From NCBI GenBank assembly GCA_030581615.1, contig JAKTTT010000017.1:186001-250000 (forward strand): a stretch of 64,000 nt of DNA, written 5' to 3'. Positions 33,417 to 46,300 of the stretch are shown piece by piece. The notes under the pieces were generated by a model that saw nothing but the letters and a program-made list of their open reading frames with translations, was not told the DNA's origin and searched no databases. The position numbers and the translations under genes are program-made. Position 1 is the stretch's first letter, and each line of letters begins with the position of its first letter. The DNA comes from Alloascoidea africana (taxonomy: Eukaryota > Ascomycota > Alloascoideomycetes > Alloascoideales > Alloascoideaceae).

Positions 33417-35858
33417 CTTGTCAACCTCCTGGCTTTTTCATATTCCAAGATTTTTGTTCGTTTTTGTTTTGGGGGAATTGTTTTTCTGTATGAGTTTATC
33501 TGATGTCAGCACTTCTGAAATCTTCTTTGAATGCTTTGTTTGAAAATTGTACTGTTATTACGCTTTGTTCATTATGTATACTTTGGAATCTTCATTCGAC
33601 CTTTTTTTAAATCTCTGCTCTAGGTTATCCTATTTTGCATTTATAAAATCAAATAAAAAAAAATGGCTTTGCCATTATGGCAAAAACAACTACACTCAGT
33701 AACAATAAAGTAGGTGAATGTCAAATAGACCCTTCTGGCTACGTGCATGTCAAAGGGTACTACTCCATCTGATAGATGCTGCAGGTAGAAAGCGACAGAT
33801 CTGGTGCCTGGGATACTGAGGGTCTATTTATGGTCAAAGGATACGAACTCAATCTTTGGGATAAAAAATCGCCATTCTTCAAGTAGTACTAAAATGATCT
33901 TATAGTTAATACTTGTGTCGTAGTAAATCATAGTCACGATCAACAGCATTCACAAGTAACCTGAAAACACTATGCTACTCCAAAGGGCCTTTCCTAAGCA
34001 GTTTTATTCTTAAGCTGAGTGTCACCATTTCATTGTCCTTGTTTACATTATTGGCAAAGAAAATGCCAACTGCTTGATACTAAACAATCAGGACAAAAAC
34101 CAATTTCAGACTTGAGATTGATCCTGTATTCTAGAGAATCATGCGTTAATAGGTCTTGGAATATTGCCATTCACGGGGGTTTTTCATTGATAATACATTA
34201 CACAAGGCACTAGAAATGTAAAACCATCTGTCTCACAAATGAGCCATATTTTCGAGTCCTATTGTAAGTCTGATTGTTTAAGATGTGAAATGTTCTTTGC
34301 ATACAATGGCCCACAAGGGTCACAAGGGTGGTAGGCGTTCAGGGTTGGGCTAGGTGAGCTTAGGATGAATTCCGTTGAAACAGATGAAAAAGAATACCCA
34401 CCTTGATGGTCTTAACTTTCTCTTTGAGTGGCCGGCAATCTTCATTTTAGGGTTTTGGGCTACGCCGTTAAGGATCCATTTTCTTTCTGGTTTTGAAACG
34501 ATGAACGGCGTGCGCACATTTAGATTCACAACCTATCTGTGGCATAGCTTATTCCGGCGTTTGATGGACTCTTGTACTCGCTTTAACTGCTGGTAGAGCA
34601 TTTTTCTCCTATGAATCTTGCAAGATTGAAAGGCCGTCTTAACATCCTAAGTTAAAAATATTGGAGAAAATGATTAACACTAAGCCATCTAATGCCGCAA
34701 ATTTGTAAATCTTCTGGTCGGCCCTCAGAGATTCACAAAATGATTTGGGTAACAAATTCCATGGTCTCATGATAGATCCTACCATGTTGCTCATTTCCGT
34801 TTCGGAACAGTAATAGTGAGTTCTTGTTAGATCTTGTCAGTCCGCTGTATCCATCCTTTCTATTCTCCCAACTCTGTACAATTGGTAATACAAAACTAAA
34901 GCAGTAAAAGCTAAAACTAAAGGGTACACAAACAAATCAGTCTCATTTATTCATGCTTTGGATTCTCTGGCAAGCCTTCCATCGTTTCCTTAAACCAATT
35001 GAAGCGATAGAACAACTTTGCTGACATTACACAGATAGCCGGAAAAGAAGTATTCATATAGTGAAACATTGAATATTGAGAGCTCAGAAATCGATGTCCA
35101 AGCGTCTTTCACTTATCTTAGCATTGTACTTGGGAGAATATACTATGCACAAAGAAATGAACATTGCAGGATCTACACGATTATGATTAAAGTTCAAGGC
35201 TACACATGTCAAGGGCCATATAAAAGGACATTTATAGGTGTAGCTGGAAGGGAACAAATCCAGGAAAATATTGGCAGCATCTTGAAGAAGACCTCCAAAT
35301 TATTTCAGAGTGCAATTAAGAGAGCCCCTGAATACATTTCGATGATACGGATTGTGACATAAAATAATGATTTGGGAATGAACATAGAGATTCATGAGTC
35401 AATCATGTTGGTGATAACCATTCCAAGACTTCCTTACACTGATATAGGTACTGTAGAAGCATTGCGTGCTCTAGTGTTGATCTTCATTGGGCCGATTCAT
35501 GCCGCTACAATCTTGTCACCTAAATCAAAATTGTTGGATAGAATTGGCCCACAGCCTGTGTCACAAAATAGTAGGTTGAATTGATCTGCGTATCCGTTGT
35601 TAGAGTTGTCAATTTGCCTATCATCATTACAAGTCTTTCTTTTAAGTTGAGCCAAAACCAGTATTGCAGAGAAAACCATAATTGCAACAATTGGCCTTTC
35701 TCCATGCTCGAAATTAAATTCTCATTGCCAAACATCATGGGAGAAAAACCCATAAACCAGGTTGTTCTGGTACCGAAAACAACCACAGAGATCTGGCTCG
35801 GTAGGAATAAATCTACCAAAAGCTTGAAAGACATCTTCTTTATGAAATACCATCTTTT
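33417..35858. other. 2.4 kb intergenic region
   Basis: Between the stop of the RING gene (plus) and the stop of MED10 (minus). Frames up to 97 codons (e.g. 35069-35362) show no family motif and are of a length expected by chance at this base composition. No RNA gene recognised. Confidence 0.5.
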
Positions 35859-36451
35859 TTATGAAGTACCATTAGATTCAGTGGTTTTGGCGCTGTCCAA
35901 TCGTGTAACTACTTCATTGATGTTATCTGTAATATCGGGAAAAGCGTCTTTCAGTTTTCCAGCCAGTGAATCGCGAAGAGACTGAGCAGAAAGTTAATGT
36001 CAGAAAAAATAGATTCAACATGTAGAAAGGGGTGCTTCAACCACATACTCTCATCGCCTGTTGTTTCCCTCTCAAATATTGATTCAATTTTCTTGTGCTC
36101 TCCACAAATTCTCGTGTGTAAACATCTGGATTTCTTCCGTCTTCAATAAACTGAATTACTTCTTTGGAAATTGGGAAAGCCTCAACTTTGGACGCAGAAT
36201 TGTTCAGCTGTTCCAATTGCCCAATTGTATAGTTACTGATATCCGAAAGTTCAACATTAGTAATGCTGCTTTGTAATAATTCGTGAATCTAAAGTAACAT
36301 ACACCCGAGTAACTAATGCCTCTCTTGACGCTTCGGTTCCCTGAAAATCGTGAACCATCATTCCAAGCTCGATAAAAGACTCTATGAGCTGAGCCAGTTC
36401 ATCCTTCACTAGATTCAAATCGTTGAAATCCGCATTTCTTAGTTCAGTCAT
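35859..36451 (-). CDS. NUT2: Mediator subunit MED10 (Nut2)
   Basis: Middle-module subunit of Mediator. Exons 36451-36303, 36235-36049 and 35981-35859; 152 aa. Both introns are 67 bp with GTATGT donors; intron 1 has TACTAAT. Splicing joins ALVTR to VNYTIGQLE in phase 2 and AMR to SLRDSLAGKL in phase 0. MED10 hallmarks: VKDELAQLIESFIELGMMVH, then KEVIQFIEDGRNPDVYTREF and STRKLNQYLRGKQQAMR. It is divergent from MET16; the 326 bp between them holds two CACGTG sites. Confidence 0.93.
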
Positions 36452-36544
36452 AGTTAACTTCAGCTGCCACTTTAAAAGGCATGTATATGTTTGTGCAGTG
36501 AGGACTAAATTTCAAAACCCGGGTAACTTGTGTCTCAACATCAC

Positions 36545-36571
36545 CACGTGAGATAACCATCTTTCACGTGA
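36545..36571. promoter_or_regulatory. Two CACGTGA / TCACGTGA elements, candidate Cbf1-Met4 sites
   Basis: CACGTGA at 36545-36551 and the full palindrome TCACGTGA at 36564-36571, centres about 20 bp (two helical turns) apart, some 210-230 bp before the MET16 ATG. Cbf1 binds TCACGTG at sulfur-assimilation promoters in yeasts. The sites also lie about 95-120 bp upstream of the MED10 start, so the effect could reach both genes. Confidence 0.65.
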
Positions 36572-36777
36572 AATTAGGAAAATATGTCAATCACAAAGTA
36601 TAAGAAAAAGTCAACTTTGCGCGTAATATGGATTTGGAGATCTTCGTAGAGTGAGAGGTTTAAATAATGCGGCAAGGACGATAGGTTTGTATTCTGTTTT
36701 TCCCCTTTTGTTGCTTTTTTGCTGTTTTCACACGTTTTCCAACTCCCCAAAATATACCCACAGTAAATCAACTTGCA

Positions 36778-37617
36778 ATGCCCTCAGCTATTTCAGAAGC
36801 CCCTAAGCCAAATGGAGTTGTTCTAACTCAGAAGCAATTGGACCATCTCAATGTTTCGCTGCAAAAGTTGACGCCACAGGAAATACTCCACTGGGCTCTT
36901 ATTACCTTCCCAAATTTGTACCAGACGACTGCATTTGGGCTAACAGGTCTGGCAACTGTGGATATGATTTCAAAGATGGGATCTGATGAGACGCATCCAA
37001 TTGATCTGATCTTTATTGACACTTTGCACCATTTCCAAGAAACTTTGGATCTCGTTGACCGAGTTAAAGCAAAGTACCCAGTTAATGTTCATGTTTTCAA
37101 GCCTGAAGGATGCTCTAGCGTCAATGACTTTAATAACCAATACGGTGAGAAACTGTACGAAAAAGATGAAAATTTTTATGATTATGTGGCTAAAGTTGAG
37201 CCTGCTCAACGTGCGTATCGGGAACTGAAGGTTGTCGCTGCCTTAACAGGGCGAAGGCGAAGTCAGGGTGGAGCCAGAGGATCTTTACAAGTTATAGAAA
37301 TTGAAGAATCATCTGGTCTTATTAAGATAAACCCTCTCGCAAATTGGAGCTTCCAAGAGGTTCTGGATTATATTCAGGCCAATGATGTTCCTTACAACAG
37401 TCTGCTTGACCGGGGCTATAGATCTGTGGGTGACTTCCATTCAACGCTTCCAGTAAAACAAGGTGAAGACGAAAGAGCTGGACGATGGAAGGGAAAGGCT
37501 AAGACTGAGTGTGGGATTCATGAAACCTCCAAGTTTGGCAAATATCTTGCCGAGAAAAGGGCCCGAGAAGAACGAGAACAACAGTTGAAACAAATACAAG
37601 TACAAGAACAGTCTTAA
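36778..37617 (+). CDS. MET16: PAPS reductase
   Basis: Reduces 3'-phosphoadenylyl sulfate to sulfite with thioredoxin, in the sulfate assimilation route to cysteine and methionine. 279 aa, one exon (yeast 261). PAPS-reductase/adenine-hydrolase fold: FGLTGLATVDMISKM (PP-loop region), IDTLHHFQET, ALTGRRRSQGGARG, INPLANWSFQEVLDYI and YNSLLDRGYRSVGDFHST. The catalytic cysteine is in KTECGIH near the C-terminus. It carries a charged Glu/Arg/Gln tail. Twin CACGTG elements upstream fit sulfur control. Confidence 0.96.
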   Translation: MPSAISEAPKPNGVVLTQKQLDHLNVSLQKLTPQEILHWALITFPNLYQTTAFGLTGLATVDMISKMGSDETHPIDLIFIDTLHHFQETLDLVDRVKAKYPVNVHVFKPEGCSSVNDFNNQYGEKLYEKDENFYDYVAKVEPAQRAYRELKVVAALTGRRRSQGGARGSLQVIEIEESSGLIKINPLANWSFQEVLDYIQANDVPYNSLLDRGYRSVGDFHSTLPVKQGEDERAGRWKGKAKTECGIHETSKFGKYLAEKRAREEREQQLKQIQVQEQS

Positions 37618-38763
37618 TGGATGCTGTGTGAACAGCTGAATACATTCATTTATTACATTTTGAATATCGCACAAAATTCACTTTATTTTTATTGGTATAG
37701 TTGAACAGGTTTATTATTGGGAAAAAACGCATGTTGGCTAGTGGTTCAATAGACATAGTTTAATCAACACTAGTTTTTTACACGAGCTGTCTAGATTTTT
37801 GGATCATTCTAATGTTAGATCAAATCTCACTCGGGTGAATAGTTGCCTATTTGATTGCTCTATGTATGAAGCAATCAACCTTTGGTTTGTTTTCGCTCGA
37901 GAGAATGGTCTTGAGAAAGCCATTGCGGACTAAAGAACTTAGAAACTAAGCCAAGCAGCATCCGAGGAAGGACTTAAGGCTCGTATTAGGAAACCTTTGG
38001 TTTGAGATACCATCGGTCTCGCCCGCCGTTTCAGAGACAGCAATCTCCTCTCCTACTGGTTCTTTTTGGGATACTAAAGCACTAGCTCAGGGCTTTCTTT
38101 CTTTGAGCCATCCTTTTTAGCATAGACTAGTTACTACTGTGGGGAAAACATTTTGGGAATTTCCACACTAATAATTAGTGACATACGCATACACAAAAAG
38201 AAGTCGTTAACTTTGCAGACTCATTCTTAGTACCATAGAAAAACAGATAAAGGGAGAAAAATTCAGAAACGCTCTCATTTTCCTAGGAGGAAAAGAACGG
38301 CGGGGTTCTGTCCAAGGAAAAGCTGGACAGCCCAAGCTTCACTAGGAGATTTTTAACAGCATTGCATTTAATACAGACTAGCAAACCTGGAATTACCGCG
38401 GCTGGTTTCGGTTTTATGAGCCCAATTTTCGACAGTTTTTATTTTTATTTTTATTTTTATTTCTGGATTGACCATAAAAGGCAATAAACTGCATTGGCAA
38501 ATAGGTATGCTAATCAATAAATGTCCTTGGTCCTGTATCTCGTATTGTTCCTAATAAATTCAGCACTTTGGACTTGGCTAAAAATGGGTACCATACCCGA
38601 TGCAACTCTCTAACATCTATCAAGGATTGTGTAGTTTGCGACTTTGATTCTAGTTTCCTGTAACACGCAATGGTGGTCTGGATTGTTAGCACCCGATTGC
38701 AGATAGCATGAACACTGAGCTTTGTAGAAACCTGAAAATTTCAACTTTCACGACTTTACCTTC
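37618..38763. other. 1.1 kb intergenic region between MET16 and RNH1 stops
   Basis: Convergent gap, longer than usual for two 3' ends. No protein gene seen. It contains a hairpin-like inverted repeat (CTGTCC...GGACAG, about 38307-38330), an 18-nt block identical in antisense to the 18S rRNA 530 loop (38387-38404) and a TTTTTA repeat (about 38436-38460). A non-coding RNA here is possible but unproven. Confidence 0.5.
38436..38460 (+). repeat. TTTTTA hexamer repeat
   Basis: Roughly four tandem copies in the convergent MET16-RNH1 gap. Confidence 0.8.
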
Positions 38764-39719
38764 TTATGGGTGGTTATCTCCTTTGGTTAAAGGACTGTTT
38801 TTGGCTCCAGATGAGGCGAGTTTGTCAGCTTCGTCATTTCCCTTGCAACCAGAGTGGCCCTTCACGTAATCCAACACAATTTCTGGCAACCCGTGAAACG
38901 TGTAAACGGCGTTAATCCAGTCAATATCGGATAATATTTTAAGAATCAAGTCTTTGTGCTTTATATCGTCCCCTGTGATTCCTTTAAATCCATTTCTCAT
39001 CCATATTCTGCTCCAGACAGTCAAAGAATTGATCGAATATTGTGAATCAGACAAAATGACGTAGTGTTTCAATGATGACACTGTGCATGATTTTGGTTTT
39101 CCGGTAATCATTTTAGTCCCTTCTAATTGCAGTTCTTTTTTTATCAACTCGATAGCCTTGGCTATCGCGGTGAGTTCAGCCAGGGGAGTGGTCTGAATGT
39201 AGCCTTCAAGATGTGTGGAGATGTTGCGTTTATCTTTAGGACCAAAGTAGACCCCATATCCAGCTATTGGATGTTTTAGTCCCTTTCTAAGAGTTGATCC
39301 ATCTGTATACACTATAGCACTCTTTGCCCCATATTTAGACCTAATGGTGGAATCAAACGATTCAGTTTTTCGAGGAACAATAACGGCTTTTGGTGTACAG
39401 GTAGTCGAATCTTGTCCCGAAGCCTTATCTTTCTTTAGGATCTTTTTACGTAAAGCTTTAGTAAGTTGAGTTCCCGGAGCATAAAACTCAAATGCTTCTT
39501 CAACTGTTTCAAAGCTTCTGAAAACTGCTTTTGAGAATCCGTGCACTTGGTCTTTGCACTCGTCCCATTGTGTGTAGACTCCTGGAATCCTCCCTATTGA
39601 TGCACATTTTAGGCTTGATCCCTAACGGCGAAACACAAAATAAGCTTACCTTTCCTCACAGCATAGAACTTTTCGGAATTGATGCCAAAGGTACTAAAAT
39701 GCCTGACTCCACCGATCAT
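38764..39719 (-). CDS. RNH1: Ribonuclease H1
   Basis: Cuts RNA in RNA-DNA hybrids in the nucleus and mitochondria. Exons 39719-39650 and 39593-38764 give 299 aa. The 56-bp intron (39594-39649; GTAAGC donor, ATAG acceptor) restores KFYAVRKG + RIPGVYTQWDECK, the hybrid-binding domain (about residues 18-60) that starts RNase H1 proteins. The catalytic domain has all four acidic residues: YTDGS, PLAELTAIAKAI, ILSDSQYS and KGNDEADKLA. The spacer between domains is about 60 residues and Lys-rich. The first 15 residues (MIGGVRHFSTFG) could be a weak mitochondrial signal. Divergent from MRP2, 231 bp apart. Confidence 0.95.
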
Positions 39720-39950
39720 TCAGCCTCCCTAGCCGTAGCTGGTAGTGTTATTACCCTTGGTAGGAGGAAAGAAATTATAGTTGGCTGGTATCGAAAGCTT
39801 GTTTCAGTTCACTTTATTTGATGATCCCAGAAGTGTCCTCAGAACTGGAGTATGATAATTACGCATGTCGTGGGATATTTGAGTCCACCTTCAACATTTC
39901 TTCCCGCTACATCGGATCATCGACACCTCTAATCATCAACCAATAGAAAT

Positions 39951-40369
39951 ATGACGAAACTAGTGCGCTTCCCTCTTTTGAAGAAGAAGCAACTGCCTAG
40001 TGGATATGTGAACGGCCGGATCCTCAAAGATCACTTTAAGAGGCAGATGGCGGCAGACAATGAGATCACCACTCTTGCCTTGAAATATATTTCTCGAAAC
40101 ACGACCTTACCTCCAAGAGCAAGATTAGAGGCTCAACTCCAACTTACAACCATGCCTAACTATACGAGAATGACCCAAATTAAAGATCGATGTGTTGATA
40201 CAGGAAATGCCAGATCTATTATTCGTGAATTCAGATTGTGCCGAGTAAGTATTTTAGCTGTAGTGCTGATTGTTTGAGTAGCCTAACGATCTGTTTTTGT
40301 TTATAGTATCAATTCAGGCTACAGGCCAAGGATGGTAACCTTCCAGGTGTTAAAAAGGGTATTTGGTGA
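39951..40369 (+). CDS. MRP2: Mitochondrial ribosomal protein uS14m (Mrp2)
   Basis: Small-subunit mitochondrial ribosomal protein of the S14 family. Exons 39951-40244 and 40307-40369; 118 aa (yeast 115). The intron (40245-40306, 62 bp) has GTAAGT, CCTAACG and TATAG. S14 motifs: ALKYISRNTTLPPRARLEAQ, KDRCVDTGNARSI, then EFRLCR joined to YQFRLQAKDGNLPGVKKGIW at the C-terminus. No zinc-binding cysteine set, as usual for the C-minus mitochondrial form. Confidence 0.95.
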
Positions 40370-43300
40370 AGGATTTCCCACTGTTATTGCATAATATGTA
40401 AATAGAAAATGTGAATATGTGAATATAATTGGAGTTTCACTGAACCAGTTCGTAGAAGTATTGTAGAACTATAGAATTAGAGATTGAGCAGTATTTCATT
40501 GGTCTGATAACACTGGTTCTATGGTCAGGTTCTGCAGATTAGAACTTTGAATATGAGTTTGTGTGTTTCTGATCATACTTCAGATTGTGTGTGCCGACGA
40601 CTTGTGCTTTCACAATATTCTGTGATCCGAATAACTTTAAGAGTTGAATGAATAGTACATATTCATGCAAATTTTCTAAATATTCTATTAGCTGTTAGAT
40701 TGGATATTTTGCTGGTTTCTCCGTCTTGTCCTTCCTGAAGGATGATTGCTGACTCCTCATTAAAAATTGTTCTTTGTATTAAACACTTTCAAAGCTCGAA
40801 ATTCAGATACAAAAGCACCTGAGCGTTAAAAGGACTTTGAAATCCTACTTCTGTAAACAGCTTACACCTTAAAAGTTCTGGTTTTTGCCCTGTTATGTAT
40901 TAACTGGAAAAATTTAAACTTGATGTCCAATGTCAAAAGACATCAAACCATGATGAGTGATCCGAGTAACACGCCCCTTCAATCCAACTAGCATTTAGAG
41001 AATGATCATTGTCGTTTACCAAGACAACGTCACAATAAAGCCTTTTTTATTGTCAAATTATTGGCAAGGCGGTGACTTGAATTAGTTTTCCGAGTGCAAA
41101 TCAAGAGTAAAATTTTGCGCAAGGTAGAAAGCACTAACACTTGAAAATTAGAACTCTGCATTTCCCGAAAGCAATGGGTAGGATTTTGACTGAACAGAGA
41201 GTCTCAGAGAGGAGTTTTCTACATCTATAGTAAGCAATTAAAGTGAAACGTTCAGCATCTACGTACACATCTACAACGCTTTATTCAAAGGTGATGAAGG
41301 TGAATCATCATTCCGATTCCTTTAATCATCTTTTTACATCCTTTTTCTCGGAAGTTGGAGCTCCCCTTCCGTTTTATACTTTCCTAATCTTCGGGTTGCT
41401 GAGTATATTTGGCGATTCCTTTGTTTTAATAACCACAAGCTGCTGAATCTGTTTTTCAAAGATAACCAAGATCATCAGAATGCTGGACCAGCAATGTTGA
41501 ATCTGGCTCAAAATTGGATTTGTAGCTACTTTTTATATGAGAAAACTATTGTTGAACACATAGTTGGTATAGATCATGATAATGATTGCTTGTTGTTTTT
41601 GATTAGCATGCTTGACAAGTGAAAGCGGCATTTTTGAGTAAGATTCTACTAAAAGTTGCTCATTAAACACCATCTTTATACTCAGTTCTCGAAAAACTAC
41701 TTTTGCTTTTTAGAATTTTAAGAGGAGGCAACTTTTCTTTTGTTCATCTGCTAAAAAGGTGTTGCGAATAACATAGCTTGAACATTTTGGTTATTCTTCC
41801 AACTAATTTTTCCCCTATTTTCCTTTGGATATACTCTTGGGAATCCATAGCTAGCAACTCTTCCCTGGGTTCCTTATCATCTGCTCCAAACTAATTATCG
41901 ACAAGTCAACATGAATGTTTTATAATTTTTTCTTTCTCTCATTCTTCGAGGTCATTCTTAAAGCTAAACTTCACCAACTTGGTTTTTCAAATAATTTTGC
42001 AAGTAAAACTTTGGTGGATAAACCACTAGTCAGAGATGTAGAAAAATCGTTTAATATTTCACAAGCGTATTTACGCGATGAGTTTGACATGATCAAAGAT
42101 CTATGTGGGCTAAAGAATACATAGATTCGCAGTATGCAACAAAAGCCTTGAAAGGAATTCGAGAGTTCAGCAACAGCGTAAACGTCAACACCAAATCGTA
42201 TGATTTAATCATTCATTATAAGTTCGGGGAAAGACTATTTGTAGCATATTTATGCCTGTATTTAGGAGCGTAGGGATGCCCTTATCAGCTCAATGCAATA
42301 ATGATGATCACCTCTACCATCATCATGCCTCTTCAAAAATTTGAGCTCTACTACGAGGCATGAATGCCATTCAGCTAAAAGTCGGTGGTTCATTGTCCAG
42401 CCCACTCTGACAAAACATCCATCCTAGTGAGAAATTATTGTGGCTTGAGCCAGATTCATGCATATCCATATGACATCCGCTTCCGCCTAGAAGAAGCAAA
42501 ATTGTCAGGAATACGGGAAACTACCGAACAAGAACGTTAATAATATAAGCCCAGGCCCGCAGGACTAATCTAGAACATGGAATAGAACTTTGAGGATATT
42601 TTCTCATCTATTTCACTACCCAAAAGTAAGAATCCCTGAACTGTTCAGCTAAGCGAAAAAGAAGAGTGATGTGGACAAAATTGTGAGAAAGTAAACAAAG
42701 AGCATAGAAGTTACAAGCAAGAGGGGAAAACTTCATCTCCGATCTTTTGTGGCTTATTCATAGAATTTTGTATTATTTTCATGAGAATTACCAAAAAGGA
42801 AACCATCCGAAACTTCACATCTGACGGGATATATCGCAAGGCTCACATAGCTTACTGCTAGTTAGCTCCACAAAAACGTTCATACGTTTTGTACGGTGCT
42901 TGCACCATCTTTTGTTAGACATATATTTGAGGCCTCTACTTCGAAGCATTCCTCTAGAGCTCATTAAAAGCAGGATAAGACAAATATACAAAACGAATTT
43001 CGGGGCGCCAAAAGTTTATGACTAAAGTTTAGTGAGAATATCTGATCATATAGAAGTTTTTGCTAAAGTTGCCAGTATACCATTAAAAATGATCTTTTCG
43101 AGAGAATGAAGAGCTTCTGCAAGAATAAACGGTATAATCAGCTGGAGATCTCAGAACGTCCCCTTGTTTCTCACCACAAACACAACTAGTTTAGCTATCA
43201 TACAACTATATGAGCCAGAATCCTACTAATAGTACAAATTGGAGTGTTAGAGGATGCTTGGAATCCAGTTCGAAAAGGATTCAGTCTATGATACTACATC

Positions 43301-46300
43301 AAGAAAATGAGCCTAGTAAAACATTTTGGAGTTCTTGCTCTTTGTTGTAAGCCTTATAAACTCGAGCTAGGTTACTCGGCTAAAAGTACTTGATTTAGAA
43401 ATTAGAGGCATGCAAATATGAGCAATTATAAAGCTTTTCAAATGAGATTGAAATGACAGACAAACTGGTCAGAGGGTCAAAAAGCCATGTTGGCCATTCA
43501 GAGTAGTAGTCGTTGTCTGTATTGGAAATTAAAGGCTGATCCTTTTACCCAAGACCAAGAAATCCTTGAAAACTTGTATCAGAGGCTCAGAATTGTCATA
43601 CAAAGTGGAAAAGAAATGCTTTTGCAAAGCCTCAAAAGGCCATTGAGCTTGTGGTTAAATCAAGATCGATACGCCTTTCCCCATTATCGAGTCTTTGTTG
43701 TTGCCACAATTGCTTAATTCATGACATGAAAATATTTGTCGAAACAAAAAACGCCCAGTTACGATTCAAATCTCAACATGAACTTGTGAGTCAATGGCGA
43801 TCCCTGTTCATGGATTTGCCCCCATATGCCTTATATCACCAAACCGACCCTAATTAGAATATTGGTTAAAAGGTCCGTGCTTAGGGCAAGAACACTGTGG
43901 ATGATGTTGGCTGACAGGCCAGGTAATCTGTAACATGAGGTTAACAAACCCTTAAAACTAATATTCAGAGAGTACAATTTAAGCATTAGCAGTGATCAGG
44001 GATTCATTAGAAAAAAAAACAGGAAGCTATAATAGTTTGCCCTGTTTCTTAAGCGGCACAGAAATCTCCATCACTAGTACGGTCTCGATGTGAAAAACTA
44101 TGTAAAAGTTAGACATTTTAAACTTTGGCTAGAAAGAAAGATGTTTTGGAATTGGAACGGAGTATTTAAGGTAAAAGGAGCACTTTCAGAAAGTGTTAAC
44201 GTTTGGGTGTTCCTTTCCCTGATTCTGGTTCCCCTGGGTCCGACTGCCACTCTGTAAGTACCATAGATTCTCCTTGTAAAATAATTCACCAGTCGGGTCG
44301 GTGAATTAGTGAGTTTCCGGTTTCCACAAGCCCCTACAGAAAAGGGTCATACTTGCAATTATGCACTGGAAATCTCCTTGACCAGTTTCGGTTGAAATCT
44401 CTCCTGTGCAGCTCAGCAGGTTTAGGATCCTTGTTTTGACTTCTGCTCATCAACAATTTTGTAGACTTTTTGCTCGCCTCTTGTACATTCTGCCATTCAC
44501 TTCTGAACATAAAACGTCATCTTTAGCTCTAGTGTAGTCTCACATTAACTACACAAGAAAAACCAATTACTTTTTGTTCCTTGCTCATGAATGCACTTCA
44601 AAAGGCATCTGTCAGCTAATGGAGAGAGATTTTAATAATACAGGTGGAGATATTTGCCATTGTTTCAAGTCACTACCCTTTAAGAAGGTTTTGCTAATTA
44701 TTATCATTTAAAGTGTGTATAATTGAATCTTTCTAGAAGTGTCAAAATCCACGAGAAGTTTATAATTATTTACAGGAGTTAGTCAGAACAAGAAGCTTTT
44801 TCCGTTTCAAAGTGAAGAAATTATATTAATCAAATGACTGTTTGGTAAGAAGGAAGGAAAAGAGGAAGAATTAGCGGATAAGATATATGATAAGTTGAAT
44901 AGAGAGAAAGCACAACAAAGGATGCGTGATACAAGTTAAAACGCTGAGAGCATCGTTAGGAGTAGTCCTTATTTTCACCAAAAAATAAAAGTGCTGGGTT
45001 ATGATCTCCATACCAAATAAACATTCTAAGGAATATCTATAAAAGGTGTCCAGTCCCAATGGCCATTCGGTAGAATCTACAAAAGTTCTTGATTCCCAGC
45101 GTAGTAGTATTAATAGAAGAAAATCTCGGCTCGAAAATATAATCTCATTGGAGCATAAAGAAGTTTGTTTAATGTTATGAATAGGTTGGGTGTAGCCACA
45201 CTTTGATAAATACATCAAAAAACGGTGTTTTAGTTTACGCTTTGAGAATCCTTTTTCTAGTGATCATGAATTCTGACGAAACATAGTAAAGAAATGGACT
45301 TAATAAAGCACTTCGCTTTCTAGCCTTCAACTTTTTACCCACATTTTTTTTGGTTTTGCCTTAAACTTTTGACTTGACCTTAACTTTGGTAACTCAATCC
45401 CAAGTCTATCAAATGTGTGCTTTATTTATCAATGAGACCATTGTACTGAGTAATCCTTCAACAAAATAAAGAAATGCCTGATTGGTGCTATGCTAGAAAT
45501 ATATCCTTACTTGTCGGGTCCTAAACTACAAGCAATGAGAATTGAAACACTCTTCCTGTTCGATGAAAACTATGGCTTCAGAGACCCGAGATCCTGTAAT
45601 TGGTAGATAATTTTGCTCTACAAGGGGCAAAAAATCCTATTAAAGGCTTGTGATTTGTTCTGCCTCCGCTTAATTCATATGAGTCTGATCGTGCGGAAAA
45701 ACAATAAAAACCACCCAGCTTGTACTAGTGTAACATGATCGGTACTATTTATTCTTCTGTTGTTATCTAAGATCAGCCAACAAGATCTTCAAAGAGATCT
45801 TTCACTAGAAAGATGACAACATTGTTCTAACAAGCTCGGAGGGTGGAGTCAGAACTAAAGTGGTGTAGTTGGCTTTTGTAACTAGTGGGGGATCGGATCA
45901 TCTACCGAGGTAATGTTAGAGAGAAGGAATCGGAGAGAACAAAGCTGGTAAATTCCATGAGATAATGAAAAAGACTGGTCTTTACAGACTGTTTTATAGA
46001 AATCAGTCAAGCAATATCAAAAGCATTACAGGCCAAGAAAATTGAAATTTACCAAGATATACATTAATAAAGATGGCAGCTTCTTAAGAAACAAAAACTC
46101 TCTCAAGGCGAATTCTAAACATTCAGTAGTTTGTATCAAGAACTATAAACACTTCCCTTAAACTTTGATCTCTCGGAATACAAACACAAGATTCTTTCTA
46201 TAAACTTTGAGAACAAGTCCCTGTTATTAGTAAAATGAAACTTGTTAATTAGAAGATCATTTGTACTTTCAAATATGCACTTAAATCCCAAAAGTAGAAG

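Noticed and set aside
35069-35362. 97-codon plus-strand frame
   Set aside because: No motif; such length is expected by chance in several kb of AT-rich DNA read in six frames.
38005-38035. B-box-like GGTTTGAGATACC, possible tRNA
   Set aside because: The arm does not pair as a T stem and no acceptor or D arm is visible.
41288-41402. Possible C/D snoRNA (GTGATGA ... CTGA)
   Set aside because: Boxes this short are common by chance; no terminal stem or rRNA complementarity found.
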